28,633 bases of DNA, from the NCBI GenBank assembly GCA_041890515.1, contig JASDWX010000024.1, forward strand, positions 1 to 28,633. The letters run 5' to 3'. Shown here piece after piece: positions 24,070 to 28,633 of the stretch (its first letter is position 1; every line of letters begins with the position of its first letter). The position numbers and the translations under genes were made by a program. Source of the stretch: Colwellia_A sp041890515 (GTDB lineage Bacteria; Pseudomonadota; Gammaproteobacteria; Enterobacterales; Alteromonadaceae). The notes below the pieces were generated by a model, which saw only the letters and a program-made list of their open reading frames with translations, did no database searches and was not told the origin of the DNA.

Positions 24070-24837
24070 GTGGATATAGCAACAATATTAGGTATTGTGG
24101 GCGCAATAGGCTTACTCATTATGGCGATGATGCTGTCTGGTGATATCAATATGTTTATGGATACGCAGTCAGTTATTATTGTTTTTGGTGGTTCAATATT
24201 TATTGTGTTATCTAACTATAATCTCAGTCAATTTCTTGGAATGGGAAAGGTTATTGTCAAAGCTTTTATGTTCAAAATTGAACAGCCTGATGACCTTATT
24301 GAAAAATCAGTTGAAATGGCAGATGCGGCTCGAAAAGGTGGTTTTTTGGCATTAGAAGAAGCCGAGATCAGTAATGGCTTTATGCAAAAAGGTGTTGATA
24401 TGCTTGTCGATGGCCACGATGCTGATGTAGTCCGCGGTACACTGCAAAAAGACATTCAACTCACCTCTGAACGTCATGAAACAGGTGTGGGCATGATGAT
24501 GTCACTTGCCGATGTTGCACCAGCAATGGGCATGATTGGCACCTTAATTGGTTTGGTGGCGATGTTATCAAATATGGATGACCCAAAATCTATTGGCCCT
24601 GCAATGGCGGTTGCACTTTTAACAACGCTTTACGGCGCATTTCTCGCGAACGTTATTGCTATTCCTATTGCTTCAAAATTAAAGCTCAGATTGGCAGAAG
24701 AGCAAATGAATCAAGAACTCATCCTTGATGCTATTTTAGGTATTCAAGATGGCCAAAATCCACGTGTTATTGAGGGGTTGCTTAAAAACTATCTTGCTGA
24801 AGGTAAACGGGTTGTAGATACAACAGAAGCAGAGTAA
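24070..24837 (+). CDS. pomA: Flagellar motor stator protein PomA (Na+ type)
   Basis: PomA is the larger stator subunit of the sodium-driven flagellar motor; with PomB it forms an ion channel anchored near the rotor. The 255-residue protein has four membrane helices (about 1-20, 28-46, 150-170, 180-202) and the long cytoplasmic loop with MADAARKGGFLALEEAEI and MLVDGHDADVVRGTL, nearly word for word as in Vibrio PomA, and DVAPAMGMIGTLIGLVAML and MAVALLTTLYGAFLANV. The start is GTG at 24070 with TTGGAG (24058-24063) as ribosome site, since family proteins begin VD-x-A-T-x-L-G; an in-frame TTG at 24058 overlaps that site and is rejected. pomB follows after 12 bases. Polar flagellation is implied. 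Confidence 0.96.
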   Translation: MDIATILGIVGAIGLLIMAMMLSGDINMFMDTQSVIIVFGGSIFIVLSNYNLSQFLGMGKVIVKAFMFKIEQPDDLIEKSVEMADAARKGGFLALEEAEISNGFMQKGVDMLVDGHDADVVRGTLQKDIQLTSERHETGVGMMMSLADVAPAMGMIGTLIGLVAMLSNMDDPKSIGPAMAVALLTTLYGAFLANVIAIPIASKLKLRLAEEQMNQELILDAILGIQDGQNPRVIEGLLKNYLAEGKRVVDTTEAE

Positions 24838-24849
24838 CGGGAGTAATTT

Positions 24850-25788
24850 ATGGCTGAAAAATGTAAATGTCCACCTCCCGGACTCCCTGCTTGGATGGGG
24901 ACTTTTGCTGACTTAATGTCACTATTAATGTGCTTTTTCGTTTTGCTTTTATCCTTTTCTGAAATGGATGTTTTGAAATTTAAACAAATCGCGGGGTCAA
25001 TGAAATTTGCCTTTGGTGTTCAAAATAAAATTGAAGTAAAAGATATTCCCAAAGGCACCAGTATTATTGCGCAAGAATTCCGCCCAGGTAAACCAGAGCC
25101 AACACCTATTCAAGTTATCCAGCAACAAACAATGGAAATGACACAACAGATGTTGGAGTTCCAAGCAGGTGATGAAACGTCTGCCGGTGGTCGACAAGAG
25201 CAGCGTGGTACAGAACGTGGTGGACAATCGCAAAGTACGGCTGACGAAATGTCCGCACAAGCGATGCAAAAAGCGAAAGATGAACTTGAACAGTCTTCAC
25301 AAGCACAAGTGAATGAGCTCGTTAAAAAAATTGCTGAGCAGTTAGAACAACAGATTCAAGATGGTGCAATAGAGCTTGAATCTTTAGGACAACAAGTCAC
25401 TATTCGTATACGTGAAAATGGCTCTTTTCCTTCAGGATCTGCATTTTTACAACCACAATTTCGACCTATTATTAGAGCTATAGGAGAGCTACTAAAAACA
25501 GTACCCGGTGAAATAATGGTTTCGGCACATACTGATAATCGTGGAATTAACTCTGAATTGTTTTCTTCAAATTGGGAATTGTCGAGTACACGAGCTGTTG
25601 CTATTGTTCATGAGTTACTGAAGGTAACAGGATTCGAACAATCGCGTTTACTTGCCGTTGGCCATGCAGATACCAGACCGCTCGTGCCAAATACTAACGC
25701 GCTTAATCGCCGCCGGAATCGTCGTGTTGAGATCTCAATAAATCAAGGTAAAGCCAAAGAAACCCAGCCAATTTCAATCATTAAATAA
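24850..25788 (+). CDS. pomB: Flagellar motor stator protein PomB (Na+ type)
   Basis: PomB is the smaller stator subunit. The 312-residue protein has a short cytoplasmic N-terminus with CKCPPPGLPAWMGTFADLMS, in which Asp21 is the conserved ion-binding aspartate of the single membrane helix (about 17-40). A plug region and a long low-complexity periplasmic linker (about 80-150, rich in Gln, Glu and Gly, with QQQTMEMTQQMLEF) lead to an OmpA-like peptidoglycan-binding domain (about 180-305) with SAHTDNRG, SSNWELSSTRAVAIV and NRRRNRRVEISI. The linker differs from Vibrio in composition but has similar length. It ends with a T-tailed hairpin 30 bases after the stop. Confidence 0.96.
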   Translation: MAEKCKCPPPGLPAWMGTFADLMSLLMCFFVLLLSFSEMDVLKFKQIAGSMKFAFGVQNKIEVKDIPKGTSIIAQEFRPGKPEPTPIQVIQQQTMEMTQQMLEFQAGDETSAGGRQEQRGTERGGQSQSTADEMSAQAMQKAKDELEQSSQAQVNELVKKIAEQLEQQIQDGAIELESLGQQVTIRIRENGSFPSGSAFLQPQFRPIIRAIGELLKTVPGEIMVSAHTDNRGINSELFSSNWELSSTRAVAIVHELLKVTGFEQSRLLAVGHADTRPLVPNTNALNRRRNRRVEISINQGKAKETQPISIIK

Positions 25789-25819
25789 TAGATAAAAAGT
25801 GATTAAGCATATTATATCT

Positions 25820-25869
25820 AATAGTCATTGAGTGGTGAACGTTCTGTTTATTTATTAATGACTATTTTT
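25820..25869 (+). terminator. Probable terminator of pomAB
   Basis: Ten-base perfect stem AATAGTCATT / AATGACTATT (arms 25820-25829 and 25857-25866) with a five-T tail, 32 bases after the pomB stop. The stem is AT-rich and the loop long (27 bases), so it is only moderately convincing. Confidence 0.55.
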
Positions 25870-25873
25870 CAAC

Positions 25874-25902
25874 TTACCCTTCATTTTAATTTCGTGTATA
25901 AT
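25874..25902 (+). promoter_or_regulatory. Candidate sigma-70 promoter for thiI
   Basis: A consensus -10 TATAAT at 25897-25902 with TTACCC at 25874-25879 as -35, spacer 17. It lies just after the pomAB terminator hairpin and about 70 bases before the thiI start, so thiI probably has its own transcript. Confidence 0.5.
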
Positions 25903-25969
25903 TCGCGCCATTATTTTTGTAGGCCAACCATGGTCTTTATTGTTGCTTTATATTTAGGATCGTTTGTTC

Positions 25970-27424
25970 ATGAAATTCATCGTAAAACTCCAGGCTGAAA
26001 TTGCCGTGAAAAGTCGCCCAGTTCGAAAGCGCTTTACTAAAATTTTAGAATCTAGTATTAAAAATGTTTTACGTCGTGTCGATGAACAAGTAACCACTCA
26101 GTCAAACTGGGATAATATTGAAGTTAACACTAAGAACAATAGTCCTGAAAATCGTTTGGCACTGATTGATACCTTAAAATGTGTGCCGGGCATCGCGCAT
26201 TTTCTTGAAGTTCAACAAACTACCTATACAGATGTGCATAACATTTTTGAAAAAACCTTAGCAGCCCACGAAAAGACAATTGAAAATAAAACGTTCTGTG
26301 TCAGGGCCAAGCGAATTGGTACACACGACTTCAGTTCTTTACAAGTTGAACAGTATGTTGGCGGTGGTTTAAACCAGCACGTTGAATCCGCAACCGTTAA
26401 ATTGAAAAAACCTGATGTAACCATTCGATTAGAAATAAAAGAGGAATATTTATTTATTGTTTCAGAACGTCATCAAGGTCTGGGTGGTTTCCCAATTGCA
26501 AGCCAAGAAGATGTTTTATCATTAATGTCAGGTGGCTTTGATTCTGGTGTTTCAAGTTTTCAAATGATTAAAAAAGGTGCTCGTACTCATTACTGTTTCT
26601 TTAACTTGGGTGGCGCTGCGCATGAAGTTGGCGTAAAACAAGTGAGTTACTACTTGTGGAACAAATTTGGAGCATCACACAAAGTTAAATTCTTTTCGGT
26701 TGATTTTGAACCAGTGGTTGCTGAAATTTTAGAAAAGGTTGAAAACGGTCACATGGGCGTTATTCTAAAACGCATGATGATGCGTGCTGCGGCTCAAATA
26801 GCAAAAAGAGCGAATATAGCATCATTAGTTACGGGTGAAGCATTAGGTCAAGTATCTAGTCAAACATTGACTAATTTAAACGTGATAGACCGAGTCACTG
26901 ATACGTTAATTCTGCGCCCATTAGTGGCTTATGATAAACAAGATATTATTGATATCGCCCGTAAAATCGGTACTGAAGATTTTGCTAAAACTATTCCTGA
27001 ATATTGTGGTGTAATATCAAAGCGTCCAACCATTAAAGCCGTATTATCTAAAATTGAAGCTGAAGAAGAAAATTTCGATTTTGATGTTTTAGATAACGTT
27101 GTTAAAGAAACGCGTATGTACGATATACGTGATATAGGTAAAGAAAGCGAAGAAGAAATTCATGCGGTTGATACAGTAGACGATCTTCCTAGCGATGCAG
27201 TCGTTATTGATATCAGAAGCCCTGATGAAGAAGACGAAAATCCTCTAGAACTAGAAAACGTCAACGTTATTCATATTCCTTTTTATAAGTTATCTAATAA
27301 GTTTAGTGAACTAGAGCAAGACAAAGAATACTTACTGTATTGTGACCAAGGTGTGATGAGTAAGCTTCAAGCACTTTACTTAATTGGCGAAGGCTACAAG
27401 AACGTTAAAGTTTACCGTCCTTAA
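25970..27424 (+). CDS. thiI: tRNA 4-thiouridine synthase / thiamin sulfurtransferase ThiI
   Basis: ThiI makes 4-thiouridine at tRNA position 8, a near-UV sensor, and in many bacteria passes sulfur to ThiS for the thiamin thiazole. The 484-residue protein has an N-terminal ferredoxin-like and THUMP domain (about 1-165), a PP-loop ATP pyrophosphatase domain with LSMSGGFDSGVSSF (about 184-197), Cys346 in IPEYCGVISKRP and a C-terminal rhodanese domain (about 395-484) with the persulfide Cys458 in LLYCDQGVMS. Both cysteines match E. coli Cys344 and Cys456, so it is a full bifunctional enzyme. The start is ATG 25970 (MKFIVKLQAEI); an in-frame TTG at 25964 is nearer to AGGA (25956-25959) but less family-like. 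It converges on panE with ten bases between stops. Confidence 0.96.
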   Translation: MKFIVKLQAEIAVKSRPVRKRFTKILESSIKNVLRRVDEQVTTQSNWDNIEVNTKNNSPENRLALIDTLKCVPGIAHFLEVQQTTYTDVHNIFEKTLAAHEKTIENKTFCVRAKRIGTHDFSSLQVEQYVGGGLNQHVESATVKLKKPDVTIRLEIKEEYLFIVSERHQGLGGFPIASQEDVLSLMSGGFDSGVSSFQMIKKGARTHYCFFNLGGAAHEVGVKQVSYYLWNKFGASHKVKFFSVDFEPVVAEILEKVENGHMGVILKRMMMRAAAQIAKRANIASLVTGEALGQVSSQTLTNLNVIDRVTDTLILRPLVAYDKQDIIDIARKIGTEDFAKTIPEYCGVISKRPTIKAVLSKIEAEEENFDFDVLDNVVKETRMYDIRDIGKESEEEIHAVDTVDDLPSDAVVIDIRSPDEEDENPLELENVNVIHIPFYKLSNKFSELEQDKEYLLYCDQGVMSKLQALYLIGEGYKNVKVYRP

Positions 27425-27434
27425 TATTCGATTT

Positions 27435-28364
27435 CTATTGAGGTAAGTATTGCTTCTCAAGTGCTTTAACGGCTAGCCATAACCTTGTATTCACCGGTGT
27501 GGCTAGTTGATTTTTTTCACCTAAACGGTGGATATAACCGTTAATGTAATCTATTTCAGTGCGACGTTCGTTAAGAATATCTGCACGCATTGAAGATGTA
27601 TTTTTTGCGGTACCTTCAGCCACTTTAGTAACCAAACTTACTAATAAATTTTCTGATAAATTTACGCCTTCTTTTATACCTATTTCTACGACTTCTTTGA
27701 TAACGCTGCTAATTTCTTCTTGGTAAACGTGTTGATTTATTTTTCCATTCTCAATGTTTTCTCGTGCTGAAATTGGATTGATCACGCAATTAATGGCTAG
27801 TTTTTCCCACTGAGCTTGTTTTATGTTCTCTTGGAGGTTAACGTGCTGAAGGCTTTGTTTTAGAAGCTTGAGTAAATGTCTTTTTTTCTCAGTTGTGAGT
27901 TCCCCCCTAATAATACCCAGATTACTTGCGCCTTCACCAGTATGCTCAATATGATAATCTGCTACTTTTTTAGCGCCTTGTGTCAGTAATAAGGCCAGTA
28001 AACATTGTGAAGGCTTAAGTAAATAAAAAATCTCTTCTAATGTGCCTAAACCATTGTGAGTAAAAATAAAAATAGCATCGTCAGCAATTAGATGATGAAT
28101 AGCTTTCAAAGCCCCTGCAACTTGGTAAGACTTTACACAAACAATAATAAGTTGTGCAGCCGCAAGTGTTTGAGTATCTGCAAGCGTTAATGGGAAGTTT
28201 TTGACAGTACCATTAATCTCACTAAATGAATAATGAGTGAAAGAAGTGACGCTTGAAGGCAGTAATGAAACTAATACATCCGCATTATCATTCTCTTTAG
28301 ACTGAGAAAGTCTGTGATAGAAAAGTAAGCCTATTGCCCCTTGGCCAATAATAACCGTATTCAT
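27435..28364 (-). CDS. panE: 2-dehydropantoate 2-reductase (ketopantoate reductase family)
   Basis: PanE reduces ketopantoate to pantoate with NADPH, a step in pantothenate and CoA synthesis. The 309-residue protein has the Rossmann motif VIIGQGAIGLLF (4-15), the VCVKSYQ segment with the conserved Lys, a FTHNGLG loop with the conserved Asn-Gly pair, and C-terminal helical domain motifs KLAINCVINPISA (catalytic Lys and Asn) and SSMRADILNERRTEIDYING, the family's signature near the substrate site. Together these support a true ketopantoate reductase fold; some family members act on other 2-keto acids, so the gene symbol is by similarity. ATG 28364 comes one base after the stop of an upstream VanZ-like gene, so the two are likely co-transcribed. 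Confidence 0.88.
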   Translation of the reverse strand: MNTVIIGQGAIGLLFYHRLSQSKENDNADVLVSLLPSSVTSFTHYSFSEINGTVKNFPLTLADTQTLAAAQLIIVCVKSYQVAGALKAIHHLIADDAIFIFTHNGLGTLEEIFYLLKPSQCLLALLLTQGAKKVADYHIEHTGEGASNLGIIRGELTTEKKRHLLKLLKQSLQHVNLQENIKQAQWEKLAINCVINPISARENIENGKINQHVYQEEISSVIKEVVEIGIKEGVNLSENLLVSLVTKVAEGTAKNTSSMRADILNERRTEIDYINGYIHRLGEKNQLATPVNTRLWLAVKALEKQYLPQ

Positions 28365-28365
28365 C

Positions 28366-28633
28366 TTAATTATTTAAACGTTGAGGGTTACCATAAAAAA
28401 TCAGTAACCATTGGAAAATAGCAAAGAGAGAAACTCCGACAACATCAGCAATAAAATCAAAAAATTCACCACTGCGAAAGCCTAAATAATATTGGCATAA
28501 TTCAGTAAGCGCACTGTAAAAAAATAGACAAATAACGGTATTGATTAACGGCAGTTTTATGACACGAACTACTATTAACGTTAGTCCAAAAAAACCAATG
28601 ATATGGCCAATTGTGTCTATTTGAATTTTGTTC
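28366..28633 (-). CDS. VanZ-like family membrane protein (5' end outside window)
   Basis: An open frame runs from the right window edge to TAA at 28366-28368; 89 codons are visible and the start lies beyond 28633. The translated part contains DTIGHIIGFFGLTLIVVRV, then SALTELCQYYLGFRSGEFFDFIADVVGV, matching the VanZ-like pattern of His-x3-Phe in one membrane helix and Glu-x2-Gln ... Arg-x3-x-Asp-x2-Ala-x2-x-Gly in the following loop and helix. Three hydrophobic segments are visible. VanZ relatives are small membrane proteins; the founder gives teicoplanin resistance, but most chromosomal ones have no known role. Its stop is one base from the panE start, suggesting one transcript. Confidence 0.75.
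   Translation of the reverse strand, partial: NKIQIDTIGHIIGFFGLTLIVVRVIKLPLINTVICLFFYSALTELCQYYLGFRSGEFFDFIADVVGVSLFAIFQWLLIFYGNPQRLNN

Overview
The window is low-GC, gene-dense gammaproteobacterial chromosome. Sodium-motor genes pomAB beside xseB and thiI, a NatAB-type exporter, an isocitrate lyase of the long (528-residue) type known from marine bacteria, and AT-rich spacers point to a marine, probably cold-adapted member of Alteromonadales, most like Colwelliaceae (Colwellia/Thalassotalea). This placement is inferred from gene content and protein character; no database search was run.

Layout. 1-3205 is a ragged accessory stretch: a small membrane protein, a decayed ornithine cyclodeaminase-family gene broken over several frames, an orphan membrane histidine kinase, a 30-bp palindromic bidirectional terminator and a small secreted protein. 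3529-10101 is a glyoxylate-shunt region: malate synthase G, an LrgA/LrgB membrane pair and a LysR regulator all on the minus strand, divergent from isocitrate lyase. Spacers in this block share short repeated motifs that look like common regulatory sites. 10340-13723 is an operon of a secreted alpha/beta hydrolase with a NatA/NatB ABC exporter. 13847-15057 is an ECF-type sigma factor overlapping a four-helix membrane protein that may be its anti-sigma factor, preceded by a striking nested inverted repeat. 15376-20276 holds glyA and then nrdR-ribD-ribE-ribBA. 20544-23617 is the minus-strand isoprenoid operon xseB-ispA-dxs. 24070-25788 is pomAB, followed by thiI, and a convergent panE preceded by a VanZ-like gene cut by the window edge.

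How the genes work together. Isocitrate lyase makes glyoxylate and malate synthase G condenses it with acetyl-CoA; LrgAB relatives carry small monocarboxylates (plant PLGG1 glycolate/glycerate, Bacillus PftAB pyruvate), so a transporter role in this C2 module is a reasonable hypothesis. The riboflavin block ends at ribBA, whose GTP cyclohydrolase II-like half has lost its zinc cysteines; the usual next gene, ribH, is absent, and a 267-bp convergent spacer full of overlapping hairpins stands in its place. PomA and PomB form the Na+-driven stator of the polar flagellar motor.

Most noteworthy: the LrgAB/glyoxylate neighbourhood with its shared motifs, the nested hairpin at the sigma factor start, the hairpin-rich ribBA/dxs junction lacking ribH, and the ornithine cyclodeaminase relic. 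No tRNA, rRNA, CRISPR array, insertion sequence or prophage gene was seen.
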